Positions 35,465-44,825 of a DNA stretch of 64,000 bases are shown in pieces. The DNA comes from TK10-74A sp965263065 (GTDB taxonomy: Bacteria; Chloroflexota; Dehalococcoidia; Bin125): NCBI GenBank assembly GCA_965263065.1, contig CBDHGH010000001.1:62001-126000 (forward strand). The letters are read 5' to 3'. The first letter of the stretch is position 1, and every line of letters begins with the position of its first letter. A program made the translations under genes and the position numbers. The notes under the pieces were generated by a model. It saw only the letters and a list, made by a program, of their open reading frames with translations, ran no database searches and was not told the origin of the DNA.

Positions 35465-36010
35465 TCAGCCGCCGTCCGCATCGACGGCCGGCAGCCCGGC
35501 CAGGCGGCGGGCCTCGGCCAGTAGCGCCTCGAGATCCGCGATCTCGCCCTCCAGGGTCAGGTGGTCGTCGTCCCGGCCCACGACGTACCAGCGCACGTTG
35601 CCCATCGTCTCGACGCGCCGCACGGCGGCCACGTCCTCCCAGGCCAGCGCCTGCCGCGCCTCGCCCTGGTGCAGCGCCTCGATGCGCTCCGGGCCCAGCA
35701 CGATCAGCGTCGGCGTGCGCTGCCAGGTCAGCGCCACCAGGGGCAGCATTACGCCCGTCACGACGAGGAAGAACAGCCCGATCCCCAGCAGCTCGCTCGC
35801 GCCGGCGATCGGCCAGGCGATCAGCGCCAGCAGCGACGCCAGCGCCGGGAAGACGAAGGTCGCGTTGTTGTACCAGCCGCCCTCGTAGCTGTGGGCGCGC
35901 AGCGCGCCGGGGCGCGCGTCCAGCGCTGCGGCGTCGCGGGGGCGCAGCCGTCCGGCGACGATCGGGCCCGATCGCGACGCCGGGCCCGTGTCGCGCGCTG
36001 GCTCCGGCAT
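35465..36010 (-). CDS. Membrane protein with two helices and a PH-like C-terminal domain
   Basis: 181 residues. Two membrane helices (FVFPALASLLALIAWPIAG and GIGLFFLVVTGVMLPLVAL) are followed by a soluble part with strands TLIVLGPERIEAL, LAWEDVAAVRRVETM and RWYVVGRDDDHLTLEG, which resembles bacterial PH (bPH) domains. No specific function is known. It lies between the CDGSH and peroxiredoxin genes, all on the minus strand. Confidence 0.68.
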   Translation of the reverse strand: MPEPARDTGPASRSGPIVAGRLRPRDAAALDARPGALRAHSYEGGWYNNATFVFPALASLLALIAWPIAGASELLGIGLFFLVVTGVMLPLVALTWQRTPTLIVLGPERIEALHQGEARQALAWEDVAAVRRVETMGNVRWYVVGRDDDHLTLEGEIADLEALLAEARRLAGLPAVDADGG

Positions 36011-36044
36011 GGGGGCTCCGGCATGGGCGCCCGGACGGGGGCGC

Positions 36045-36530
36045 TTAGACGCGCTCGAGGATGCTCGGCGCGGAGCTGATCCCGCAGACGGCGGGGCTCT
36101 CCTCGACGTTGAGCGCCTTGACGACGCCGTCCTCCACGAACATCGCGAAGCGGCGCGTGCGGAAGCCCATCCCGACGACGCTCAGGTCGACGCCCAGGTC
36201 GAGCGCGCGCGTCACGTCGCCGTTGCCGTCGGCGAGCATCGTGATGTGCGCCGCGCCGTGCGCGTCGTTCCAGGCGCCGAGCACCGAGATGTCGTTGGTC
36301 GACATGCAGATCACGGCGTCGATGCCCTTGGCCGTCAGCGCCGCCTCGTTCCCGGCGAAGCTGGGCAGGTGCTGGTTCGTGCAGGTGCCGGTGAACGCGC
36401 CCGGGACGCCGAAGACGATCGCCTTCTTGCCCGCGACGAGGTCGGCCAGCGTCGTGGGCTCCGGCTTGCCGTCTTGCATCGTCCTCCCGGACGCATCGGC
36501 GGGGATCGTGGCTCCTTCAGCGATCGGCAT
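36045..36530 (-). CDS. Peroxiredoxin (Prx5/AhpE-like)
   Basis: 161-residue thiol peroxidase of the Prx5 branch. The peroxidatic site is PGAFTGTCTNQHLPSF (Pro-x3-Thr-x2-Cys), and the conserved Arg is in GFRTRRFAMFVEDG. A C-terminal Cys in SPAVCGISSAPSI could be the resolving residue. It reduces hydroperoxides using thioredoxin or glutaredoxin-type donors, and so may depend on the thioredoxin system fed by the FTR at 24692. AAAGGA is just upstream of ATG 36530. Confidence 0.93.
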   Translation of the reverse strand: MPIAEGATIPADASGRTMQDGKPEPTTLADLVAGKKAIVFGVPGAFTGTCTNQHLPSFAGNEAALTAKGIDAVICMSTNDISVLGAWNDAHGAAHITMLADGNGDVTRALDLGVDLSVVGMGFRTRRFAMFVEDGVVKALNVEESPAVCGISSAPSILERV

Positions 36531-36712
36531 TGGGGATCCTTTCGGGTCTCACGCGACACGGGCGCGCGAGCGGCTGGGGGGCTGGTGGATGCCGACGGGC
36601 GCCGCGCCGACGGCGGATGCGGTCGTGCGTCAGGCCCGTCGCCGACAGCATAGCCCCGGCGGGCGGACGTGCACGGCCCCACGAACGGCGAGCCGGCGGC
36701 GCGGGCCGGACG

Positions 36713-36718
36713 TAGGAT
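36713..36718 (+). promoter_or_regulatory. -10-like box TAGGAT, 6 nt before ATG 36725
   Basis: TAGGAT is followed by only 6 bases and then the ATG of the TRIC gene, again implying a leaderless transcript. Weak match, supported mainly by the same spacing at other genes in the window. Confidence 0.3.
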
Positions 36719-36724
36719 CCGCTG

Positions 36725-37351
36725 ATGGACCTCGGCGAACTGGTACTGCTGGCGGATCGCGTCGGGATCGTGGCCTTCGCGATCGCGGGCGTCTCGGTGG
36801 GCGTGGCGCGGCGCATGGACGTCTTCGGGCTGCTGGCTATCGGCCTCACGACGGCCATCGGCGGCGGCGCCCTGCGCGACGTGCTCCTCGGCGAGATGCC
36901 CCGCGCCCTGACGCGCAGCGACTACCTGCTGTTCGCGGTCGGCGCGGCGGCGCTGGCCATCGGCGCGGCGTGGCTGGGCTGGCGCTGGCCCAACCGCCTG
37001 CTGGCCCTGGCCGACGCCGTCGGCACGGGCGCCTTCGCCGTCGCCGGCGCCTTGCTCGCGCGCGACGCCGGGCTGGCCTGGCCGGCTGCGGTCGTGCTGG
37101 CGATCCTGACGGCGACCGGCGGCACGGTGCTGCGCGACATCCTCGCGAACCGCATCCCGATGGCGTTCCGCACCGATCTCAACGCGACCGCCGCCGGCGT
37201 CGGGGGCATCGTCGCGTTCTTCGTCGCCAGCGAGGACGAGGCCCTGGCGGCGGCCGTGGGCGCGGGCCTGACGGCGTCGCTCAGCCTGGTGGGCTACGCC
37301 GGGCTGGGCCGGCTGCCGCGCATGCGCCCGGGCGCGCCTCCGCCCGCGTGA
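36725..37351 (+). CDS. TRIC/UPF0126 family cation channel
   Basis: 208-residue membrane protein with two tandem UPF0126 repeats of three helices each. The repeat landmark is seen twice: LTTAIGGGALRDVLLGEMP and LTATGGTVLRDILANRIP. Family knowledge: bacterial homologues of trimeric intracellular cation channels, thought to pass K+ or amino acids such as glycine. The start follows directly after a -10-like box, with no ribosome-binding site. It is convergent with the cupin gene. Confidence 0.92.
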   Translation: MDLGELVLLADRVGIVAFAIAGVSVGVARRMDVFGLLAIGLTTAIGGGALRDVLLGEMPRALTRSDYLLFAVGAAALAIGAAWLGWRWPNRLLALADAVGTGAFAVAGALLARDAGLAWPAAVVLAILTATGGTVLRDILANRIPMAFRTDLNATAAGVGGIVAFFVASEDEALAAAVGAGLTASLSLVGYAGLGRLPRMRPGAPPPA

Positions 37352-37377
37352 CGTCGCTCCGCCGCCGTCCGATCCGG

Positions 37378-37824
37378 CTAGCCGCCGAAGAAGTACGTGG
37401 TGCCGTACTTCTCGCCGATCTCCACGATCCGCTCTGGATGCGCGCCCAGTTCCCGAAACAGTCCCTCGATCCCGGCCGGCGCGAACCAGAACAGCAACTC
37501 GGCGTCCACATCGCCGTCGTTGTGGAAGCGATGCCTCAGCCCCTTGGGGACGTTCACGAACGACCCGGCGCCAACGGTCACTAGGTCCGCTCCCACCAGG
37601 AAGGCCAGCTCCCCGCGGATGACGTAGAACGCCTCCTCCTCGCGTGTGTGCACGTGGGCGGGTGGTCCGCCACCGGGCGGCACGATGGCATGGGTAAGGA
37701 AGTACCCGTTGTCGGTTTCGGCGCCGGTCGCGAGCGTCGCGTAAATGTCGCCGCCCGCCGCCGTAGGGACTGCATCGCGATCTTCGGGCCGCATGATGAG
37801 GGCCTGACGTTGGGGGGTGGGCAT
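37378..37824 (-). CDS. Cupin domain protein
   Basis: 148-residue single-domain cupin. Motif 1 is HVHTREEEAFYVIRG with its two His and Glu metal ligands; motif 2 is GSFVNVPKGLRHRFHN with the third His. It probably binds a divalent metal. The function could be a dioxygenase, isomerase or sugar-binding protein. GGGAGA lies upstream of ATG 37824. Confidence 0.88.
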   Translation of the reverse strand: MPTPQRQALIMRPEDRDAVPTAAGGDIYATLATGAETDNGYFLTHAIVPPGGGPPAHVHTREEEAFYVIRGELAFLVGADLVTVGAGSFVNVPKGLRHRFHNDGDVDAELLFWFAPAGIEGLFRELGAHPERIVEIGEKYGTTYFFGG

Positions 37825-37888
37825 CGCGGGGTCTCCCTGTCTCCGTGCTGCAAGCCGTGGCGCGTTGCGCCCGGCGGTCGGTTGCGTC

Positions 37889-38527
37889 CTACGCCCGCAT
37901 GCGACGCACGGCCAGCACGCCGCCCATGCCCGCCAGCGCGCTGATCGCGAAGATCAGCGAGAGCACCGGCAGCCTGCTGCCGCCGCCGGCCAGGCCGCCG
38001 CTCCCCGTGACCGGCATGCGGAGGCTCTCGGCGTCGGCGGCGGCGGCGGGGGCATCGTCGGTGTTATCAGCGGGGGCGTCGTCCTCAGTGGCGTCATCGG
38101 AGGCGGTGTCATCCGACGTGGCGTCATCGGCGCCATCCGCCGGGGCGTCCTCCCCGGACGGCGAACTGAGGTCGAGCCCGACCTCCTCGAAGGCCGCGGC
38201 GCGCACCTCGAACGATGCGCTCGGCAGCGAGTCGTTGATCGTGAAGACCACGCTGCTCGCGTCGGCCGGCTCGATCTGCAGCGTCCAGACGCCGTCCGCG
38301 ATCGTGTCGGCCTCGATGGCGACGCCGTCCTGATTCCAAGCGGTGACCACGGCGCCGTCCGGCGCGGGCGCCCCGTCGAGCAGCGCGCCGCTGCCGGTGG
38401 GCTCCGATCCGAAGAACTGGTGCGGCGTCGAGGGCGGCGTCTGGGCGACGGCGCTCGTCGCGAGGGCCAGCGCGACCGCGACCGCGCTCAGCATCGTCAG
38501 CACGGCCCGGAGAGACAGCTTGGTCAT
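37889..38527 (-). CDS. Secreted protein with C-terminal sorting-signal-like tail
   Basis: 212 residues. An N-terminal signal peptide (LSAVAVALALATSAVAQ) is followed by a small beta-rich domain, then an Asp/Ala/Thr-rich linker. The tail reads MPVTGSGG, a hydrophobic stretch (LPVLSLIFAISALAGMGG) and RRMRA. This is the layout of a sortase substrate (LPxTG, helix, basic end) except that the first residue is Met. It could be wall-anchored or simply membrane-anchored. No sortase gene is in the window. Confidence 0.75.
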   Translation of the reverse strand: MTKLSLRAVLTMLSAVAVALALATSAVAQTPPSTPHQFFGSEPTGSGALLDGAPAPDGAVVTAWNQDGVAIEADTIADGVWTLQIEPADASSVVFTINDSLPSASFEVRAAAFEEVGLDLSSPSGEDAPADGADDATSDDTASDDATEDDAPADNTDDAPAAAADAESLRMPVTGSGGLAGGGSRLPVLSLIFAISALAGMGGVLAVRRMRA

Positions 38528-38872
38528 GATGGGGGGATCCCCTGCTCACACGCCACGCCCACCTCGCCGGCCCCTCGCGGGGCCCTGGAGTCGATACTGT
38601 GCGCGAGCGATGGCCGGGGAGCAATGCGCGGCGGCCCGTGTTTACGGCGTCTTTACCGGTCGCGCGGTCGTCCCGCCCGTACATGATCGGGCTATCGGGC
38701 GCCGGCCGTCGGATGGGAGCGCCCGGCGGGGTCGAGCGGGGGGGCCGGCACGCCCTCCTCATCCGATCAGATCGACAGGGGGTACCATCGCTCCGACGCG
38801 CGACCCCGCCCTTGATGAGCGGGCCGTGCCTGCGGTACCCGCGATCACCGATGACCTCCTGGGGGGTTGGCA
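38528..38872. other. Intergenic region without a recognisable gene
   Basis: 345 bp between the divergent secreted-protein gene and the restriction helicase gene. I see no RNA gene, repeat family or coding frame. GGGGGG at 38861-38866 may be the ribosome-binding site of the helicase gene. Divergent promoters are expected but no convincing boxes were found. Confidence 0.6.
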
Positions 38873-41800
38873 ATGTCAGCAGTCGTCATCGAGAACCCGG
38901 TCCTGAATTCGCCGTTCGGCGAACCGCGCAGGCACTTCGGCTTCGACGATCAGGGGATCACCAGCGACATCATCGAGGGCCGGCGGCGCAGTTCCTACTT
39001 CGTGCCCGTGCCGGCCTCGAAGCGGAGCAGCGGGCAGCTTGCGCTCGCCGCGGAGTGGACGCAGGACCGCCTGGAGGAGAACGACTTCGTCAACCGCGTG
39101 CGCGCGCGCGTCGTGCGCTGGCGGAATGGCGACTACGTGGGCGTGACGCGCACCACCCGCCGCCTGCTCGAGTACTGGCAATCGCCGGATCGCGAGCGCA
39201 AGTTCTTCTTCTGCCAGATCGAGGCCGCCGAGACCGCGATCTACCTGGCGGAGTCCGCCGGCCGCACCGGCGATCAATGGATCGAGAACGAACTCCGCAA
39301 GTACGCCGATGAATGGAACGAGGGCCTCTACCGCATCGCCTTCAAGATGGCGACGGGCTCGGGCAAGACGGTGCTGATGGCGATGCTGATCGCGTGGCAG
39401 GCGTTGAACAAGCGCGCCGCCCCCCGCGACAACCGCTTCACCGACGCCTTCCTCGTGGTGACGCCCGGCATCACGATCCGCGACCGCCTGCGCGTGCTGC
39501 TGCCGAGCGATCCGGGGAACTACTACGCGGAGCGCGACATCGTGCCGCCCGATCTCGTTGAGCGGCTCGGGCAGGCGAAGATCCACGTCGTCAACTTCCA
39601 CAAGTTCCTGCCGCGCAAGACGAGCGACGCCGGAAAACTGCACCAGCAAATCATGGAGGCCGGCGGGACATCCGTGGGCGTCGGGCACGTCGAGACCGAG
39701 GCGCAGGTGGTGAGGCGCCTGCGTCGCGACCTCGGCCTCGGGACGAAGCGGCAGATCATCGTCTTCAACGACGAGGCGCACCACTGCTACCGGGGGCGCG
39801 CGGCGGCCAAGAAGGAACGGCTGACCGCCGACGAGCGCCGCGAGGCCAAGGAGCGCAGCAAGCAAGCCCATATCTGGCTCAGCGGCCTGCAGTGGGTGCA
39901 GCGCGAACTCGGCATCAAGGTCGTCTACGACCTCTCGGCGACGCCGTTCTTCCTGCGCGGCTCCGGCTACGACGAAGGCACGCTGTTCCCCTGGGTGGTG
40001 TCGGATTTCTCGCTGATCGACGCGATCGAGAGCGGCATCGTGAAGGTGCCGCGCGTGCCCGTCAGCGATGATGCGGGAACCTCGGAACAGCCGGTCTACC
40101 GCAACCTCTGGATCCAGATCCGCGACGAACTCCCGAAGCAAGGGCGCAAGACCGGCGCCGTCGCCGGCAAGCCGAACTTGCCCCCCGCACTGGAAGCGGC
40201 GTTGCTCCAGCTCTACGGCAACTACAAGCGCGCCTACGAGCGCTGGCAGGGGGACGCCGCCGCCCGCGAGCACGGGTCGCCGCCCGTCTTCATCATCGTC
40301 TGCAACAACACCAACGTCTCGAAGCTGGTCTACGACTTCGTGGGCGGATGGGAACAGCAGAGCCCGGATGGCGGGGAGCCGTACGTCCGCGACGGCGCCC
40401 TGGCGCTGTTCAGCAACGCGACCGACGGCCGCCGCAACCCCCGGCCCAACACGATCCTGATCGACAGCGCCGAGCTGGAGTCCGGCGACCAGATGAGCGC
40501 CGCCTTCAAGCGCATCGCCCGCAGCGAGATCGACGAGTTCAAGCGCGACTACCGTCACCGCTACCCGGGCCGCGACAGCGCGGATATCGCGGACGAGGAC
40601 CTGCTGCGCGAAGTCATGAACACCGTCGGCAAGCCGGGGCGCCTCGGCGAACGCATCCGCTGCGTCGTCTCCGTCTCGATGCTGACCGAAGGCTGGGACG
40701 CGAACAGCGTCACGCACGTCCTCGGCGTCCGCGCCTTCGGCACGCAACTGCTCTGCGAGCAGGTGGTCGGGCGCGCGCTGCGCCGCCGCAGCTACGAGCC
40801 GAACGCCGACGGGCTGTTCGACCCCGAGTACGCCGAGGTCTACGGCGTGCCGTTCTCGTTCATCCCCGCGTCCGGCGCGGCGACCGGCGTCGTTCAGGGT
40901 CCGCAGCCGACGCGCGTCCGCGCCCTGCCGGATCGCGCCCAGGCCGAGATCGTGTTCCCCAACCTCACCGGCTACCGCTACGACTTCGAGCCGCAGCCGC
41001 TGACCGCGGAATTCGGCGACGCGTCGCGGCTGACCATCTCCACCCAGGACGTGCCGACCGAGACGACCGTGGCATCGATCCTCGGCGAGGATGACGTGCA
41101 CACCCTGGTGGATCTGCGGAAGCAGCGCGAGCAGACGATCGCCTTCCACCTGGCGCGGCGCGTGCTGGAACGCCATTTCCGCGACGTCCTCGGGGACCGG
41201 CAACTCTGGGCCTTCCCCTCGCTGCTGCGCATCTCGGGGCAGTGGCTGCGCGAGTGCGTCGAGTTGAAGGACAACGTTTACCCCCAACTGCTGCTCGTCG
41301 GCCGGCTCGGCGATCGCGCCGCCGAGCGCATCTTCAGCTCGATCGTCCGTTCCGGGCCGGGCGCCGAGCAACTCAAGCCGATCGTCAACCACTACAACCC
41401 GCGCGCCTCCTCGCGCTTCGTCGACCTGCAGACGACGCGCCCGGTGATGGTCACGAACGCGGCGAAGTGCCACGTCTCGCACGTCGTCGCCGACACCGGC
41501 AGCTGGGAGCAGAAGGCCGCCGAGACCCTCGAGACGATGCCGGAGGTCCTGCACTACGTGAAGAACCACGGCTGCGAGTTCCGCATCCCCTACACGTACG
41601 GCGGCGCCGAGCGCTGGTACTACCCCGACTTCGTCGCCCATCTCGACGACGGGCGCGGGCCCGGCGACCTGCTCCACCTCGTGCTGGAGGTCAGCGGGCG
41701 CGACCTGCCCGAGAAGCAGGCGAAGACGGACGCGGCGCGCACGCACTGGACGCCCGCCGTCAACAACCACGGCGGCTGGGGACGCTGGGCCTTCTTCGAG

Positions 41801-41902
41801 GCGCGCGACCCCTGGAACATGCGCACCGAACTGCGCGCCTGGCTGGCGGAGCGCAATGACCGTGGGCGGACTGGACGGCCGCAGGCAGCGGCGGGAGGCT
41901 GA
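38873..41902 (+). CDS. Type III-like restriction enzyme, DEAD/DEAH helicase (BPTD_3080-like family)
   Basis: 1009-residue SF2 helicase-nuclease. The start region NPVLNSPFGEPRRHFGFDDQ and GRRRSSYFVPVPA match a restriction family I recall as BPTD_3080-like. Walker A is MATGSGKT (about residue 160), the DEAH box is FNDEAHH (about residue 300), and later helicase motifs include SVSMLTEGWDANSVTHVLG and QVVGRALRR. Near the C-terminus YYPDFVAHL and LVLEVSGRD suggest a PD-(D/E)xK-like nuclease in which the usual ExK Lys is not obvious. It should cut DNA with the methyltransferase encoded 2 bp downstream. ATG 38873 follows a G-rich ribosome-binding site; TTG 38867 is less likely. Confidence 0.9.
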   Translation: MSAVVIENPVLNSPFGEPRRHFGFDDQGITSDIIEGRRRSSYFVPVPASKRSSGQLALAAEWTQDRLEENDFVNRVRARVVRWRNGDYVGVTRTTRRLLEYWQSPDRERKFFFCQIEAAETAIYLAESAGRTGDQWIENELRKYADEWNEGLYRIAFKMATGSGKTVLMAMLIAWQALNKRAAPRDNRFTDAFLVVTPGITIRDRLRVLLPSDPGNYYAERDIVPPDLVERLGQAKIHVVNFHKFLPRKTSDAGKLHQQIMEAGGTSVGVGHVETEAQVVRRLRRDLGLGTKRQIIVFNDEAHHCYRGRAAAKKERLTADERREAKERSKQAHIWLSGLQWVQRELGIKVVYDLSATPFFLRGSGYDEGTLFPWVVSDFSLIDAIESGIVKVPRVPVSDDAGTSEQPVYRNLWIQIRDELPKQGRKTGAVAGKPNLPPALEAALLQLYGNYKRAYERWQGDAAAREHGSPPVFIIVCNNTNVSKLVYDFVGGWEQQSPDGGEPYVRDGALALFSNATDGRRNPRPNTILIDSAELESGDQMSAAFKRIARSEIDEFKRDYRHRYPGRDSADIADEDLLREVMNTVGKPGRLGERIRCVVSVSMLTEGWDANSVTHVLGVRAFGTQLLCEQVVGRALRRRSYEPNADGLFDPEYAEVYGVPFSFIPASGAATGVVQGPQPTRVRALPDRAQAEIVFPNLTGYRYDFEPQPLTAEFGDASRLTISTQDVPTETTVASILGEDDVHTLVDLRKQREQTIAFHLARRVLERHFRDVLGDRQLWAFPSLLRISGQWLRECVELKDNVYPQLLLVGRLGDRAAERIFSSIVRSGPGAEQLKPIVNHYNPRASSRFVDLQTTRPVMVTNAAKCHVSHVVADTGSWEQKAAETLETMPEVLHYVKNHGCEFRIPYTYGGAERWYYPDFVAHLDDGRGPGDLLHLVLEVSGRDLPEKQAKTDAARTHWTPAVNNHGGWGRWAFFEARDPWNMRTELRAWLAERNDRGRTGRPQAAAGG

Positions 41903-41904
41903 CG

Positions 41905-44808
41905 ATGGCGCGACGGAGCGGCCCGAAGCGGCGCACAGACGTCGAAGCGATCCAGCACGGGGACACGCGCACGAACATCCCCACCGAGGAACTGCGCGAG
42001 TTCATCCCCGACGAGGACGAGGACGTCCGCGACTTCGTGCGCTGGCCGCGCGACCCCGCGCTCGACCCGCAACTCGTCTGGCAGGGCAAGGACGCGCTCG
42101 ATGGCGAGGACCTCGTTGTGCCGGTCGTGCCCGTCTACATCCAGGAGAAGATCCGGCCGCGGGCGATCATCGAAGATCTGCGGCGCAACGGCCAGCGCGA
42201 GGACGCGCAACTGGACTTCTTCGCCGATTTCAACGGCATCGGCAGCCTGGAGCGGAAGCTGGAATTCTACCAGCACGACCAGCACTGGTCGAACCGCATG
42301 ATCCTCGGCGACTCGCTGCTGGTGATGACCTCGCTGGCGGAGAAGGAGAGCCTGCGCGGCAAGGTCCAGTGCATCTACCTCGACCCGCCCTACGGCATCA
42401 AGTTCGGCTCCAACTGGCAGGTCTCGACCCGCAAGCGCGACGTGCGCGACGGCCGCGCCGAGGACACGACGCGCCAGCCCGAGCAGGTGCGCGCCTTCCG
42501 CGACACTTGGCAGCTCGGCATCCACTCCTATCTCACCTACCTGCGCGACCGCTTCACGGTCGCCCGCGACCTGCTGGCGGAGACCGGAAGCATCTTCGTC
42601 CAGATCGGCGATGAGAACGTCCACCTCGTGCGCGCCGTTCTGGACGAGGTGTTCGGCAGTGAGAATTTCGTAGGCACGATAGTATTCCGGAAGTCAGGGC
42701 ACTCCGCCTCGAAGTACGTTCCGCAGGTGCACGATTACCTCCTTTGGCATGCCAAGGATCAGAGCTCTCTGAAGTTCAGGAGGCTCTACAAGCCAAAATC
42801 AACACTCGATCGCGAATCTGGCCAGTTCAACCTTGCTGAAGACGCGCACTCGTTAGTTGCTCGCCGAGCGACGATGGCCGATCGAGCGTCAACGAAGACA
42901 GACAGAGCCACGAGGCTTCTCAGCCACGACAATCTGACATCGGATGGATTTTCCCCGAACTCATCAGGCGGCTTCGTGTTCGAAGGATCGACGTACCGAC
43001 CGGCTCGTGGGTCTCGGAATGATCGGCACTGGAAGACGGCCCCGGTCGGGCTAACGCGCATGGCGCGGTCTGGGCGCCTCCTGGCGATCGGGCGCACACT
43101 AAGGCAGAAGCGCTACCTAGCTGACTTTCCTGTGTCTCCCGTATCGGATCATTGGTCCGACACTGTGGTCAGTGGGTTCGCTGATCCGAAGTCATACGTA
43201 GTACAGACGTCTGCGACGGTCATCGAGCGTTGCGTGCTCATGGCGACGGACCCCGGCGACCTCGTGCTCGACCCGACGTGCGGGAGCGGGACGACGGCCT
43301 ACGTCGCCGAGCAGTGGGGGCGGCGCTGGATCACGATCGACACCTCGCGGGTGGCGCTGACGCTGGCGCGCACGCGGCTGATGGCGGCGCGCTACCCCTA
43401 CTACCACCTGGCCGACACGCCCGAGGGCCGCGCGCAGGAGGCGAAGGCCAGCGGCCTGCCGGCCGGCGACGGCCCGACCTCGGGCGACATCCGGCAGGGC
43501 TTCGTCTACAAGCGCGCGCCGCACATCCAGCTGCGCGACATCGCCAACAACGAGGAGATCGACGTCATCTGGGAGCGCTTCCAGGAGCGCCTCGAGCCGC
43601 TGCGCGCGGCGCTCAACGCGGCGCTGGGCGAGGCATGGCAGGAGTGGGAGATCCCCCGCGAGGCCGGCGCGGACTGGCCGGCCCCGGCCGTCGCGGCGCA
43701 CGGGCAGTGGTGGACGCAGCGCCTCGCCCGCCAGCGCGAGATCGACGAGTCGATTGGCCGCAACTCGGAGAGCGAGATCCTCTACGACCAGCCCTACGAG
43801 GACGCGAAGCGGGTGCGCGTGGCGGGCTCGTTCACCGTCGAGAGCCTCTCGCCGCACCGCATGATCGCCGCGGACGAGGACGCGCCCGCCTCGGTGCGTG
43901 AGGCGGCCGCGGATCCCGTGCGCCCCGACTTCGCCGCCACGATCATCGAGAACCTCGGCAAGGCGGGCGTGCAGAACACGAAGCGCACCGAGCGGCTCGA
44001 ATTCGCCCGCCTCGACCCGATCGCCGGCGATCCCTGGATTCACGCCGAGGGCGAGTACGCGGAGCGCGACGGCCGCAAGTGTCGCGTCGCCGTCTCAATC
44101 GGCCCCGAGCACGGCACGGTCGGCGCGGAGCAGGTCGAGCGCGCGGCGCGGGCGGCGATCCGCGGCATCGGCTACGACCTGCTCGTGGTCTGCGGCTTCG
44201 CCTTCGACGCCCACGCCGGCGAGAAGACGCTGGAGTTCGCCCCGGAATCGAGTGCCGGGAACGACCGGGGCGGCGGCTTCGCCGTCGCCGAGAGCGAGCG
44301 CCAGTACGGCAAGCTGCCGGTGATGCTCGCGCGCATGAACCCCGATCTCGCGATGGGGGACGAGCTGCTGAAGAAGACCGGCGCGGGCAACCTCTTCACC
44401 GTCTTCGGCGAGCCGGACATCAAGATCGAGGCGACGCCGGACGGCGAGATCGTCGTCGAGATCCGCGGCGTCGATGTCTACGACCCGACCAGCGGCGAAG
44501 TGCGCTCCGCGTCCACGGACGAGATCGCCTGCTGGTTTATCGACAGCGCCTACGACGAGCAGAGCTTCTTCGTGCGCCACGCCTACTTCACGGGCGCGGA
44601 CAAGCCGTACGACCGCCTGCAGCGCGCGCTCCGCGCCGAGATCGACGAGGACGCCTGGGCCTCGCTCTACGTGACGCGCAGCCGCCCCTTCCCCGTGCCC
44701 CCGAGCGGCAAGATCGCGGTCAAGGTGATCAACCACTACGGCGACGAAGTGCTGAAGGTCTACGACGTCCAGGCCGGCCGTCCGCGGCGCGACGGCCCCC
44801 CAGACTGA
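41905..44808 (+). CDS. Type III-like site-specific adenine DNA methyltransferase
   Basis: 967-residue beta-class DNA methyltransferase. Catalytic motif IV DPPYG is at about residue 160 and the SAM-binding motif DPTCGSGTTAYVAEQWG at about residue 456, the order expected for type III Mod subunits. Between them (about 42655-43225) lies the target-recognition domain, whose DNA is visibly less GC-rich and uses codons such as AAA, AGT and TTA that are rare in the flanks. This suggests the specificity domain was exchanged. The C-terminal ~450 residues are a family-specific extension. It protects DNA from, and probably guides, the helicase-nuclease encoded immediately upstream; the two form an operon. 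Confidence 0.92.
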   Translation: MARRSGPKRRTDVEAIQHGDTRTNIPTEELREFIPDEDEDVRDFVRWPRDPALDPQLVWQGKDALDGEDLVVPVVPVYIQEKIRPRAIIEDLRRNGQREDAQLDFFADFNGIGSLERKLEFYQHDQHWSNRMILGDSLLVMTSLAEKESLRGKVQCIYLDPPYGIKFGSNWQVSTRKRDVRDGRAEDTTRQPEQVRAFRDTWQLGIHSYLTYLRDRFTVARDLLAETGSIFVQIGDENVHLVRAVLDEVFGSENFVGTIVFRKSGHSASKYVPQVHDYLLWHAKDQSSLKFRRLYKPKSTLDRESGQFNLAEDAHSLVARRATMADRASTKTDRATRLLSHDNLTSDGFSPNSSGGFVFEGSTYRPARGSRNDRHWKTAPVGLTRMARSGRLLAIGRTLRQKRYLADFPVSPVSDHWSDTVVSGFADPKSYVVQTSATVIERCVLMATDPGDLVLDPTCGSGTTAYVAEQWGRRWITIDTSRVALTLARTRLMAARYPYYHLADTPEGRAQEAKASGLPAGDGPTSGDIRQGFVYKRAPHIQLRDIANNEEIDVIWERFQERLEPLRAALNAALGEAWQEWEIPREAGADWPAPAVAAHGQWWTQRLARQREIDESIGRNSESEILYDQPYEDAKRVRVAGSFTVESLSPHRMIAADEDAPASVREAAADPVRPDFAATIIENLGKAGVQNTKRTERLEFARLDPIAGDPWIHAEGEYAERDGRKCRVAVSIGPEHGTVGAEQVERAARAAIRGIGYDLLVVCGFAFDAHAGEKTLEFAPESSAGNDRGGGFAVAESERQYGKLPVMLARMNPDLAMGDELLKKTGAGNLFTVFGEPDIKIEATPDGEIVVEIRGVDVYDPTSGEVRSASTDEIACWFIDSAYDEQSFFVRHAYFTGADKPYDRLQRALRAEIDEDAWASLYVTRSRPFPVPPSGKIAVKVINHYGDEVLKVYDVQAGRPRRDGPPD

Positions 44809-44825
44809 GCCCCACCGACGGGCCC

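Noticed and set aside
36045..36530. Possible selenocysteine in the peroxiredoxin
   Set aside because: The peroxidatic residue in TGTCTNQHLP is encoded by an ordinary Cys codon.
38876..41770. 964-codon open frame on the minus strand
   Set aside because: It is antisense to the restriction helicase, whose motifs are clear. Composition is Arg/Val/Asp-rich noise.
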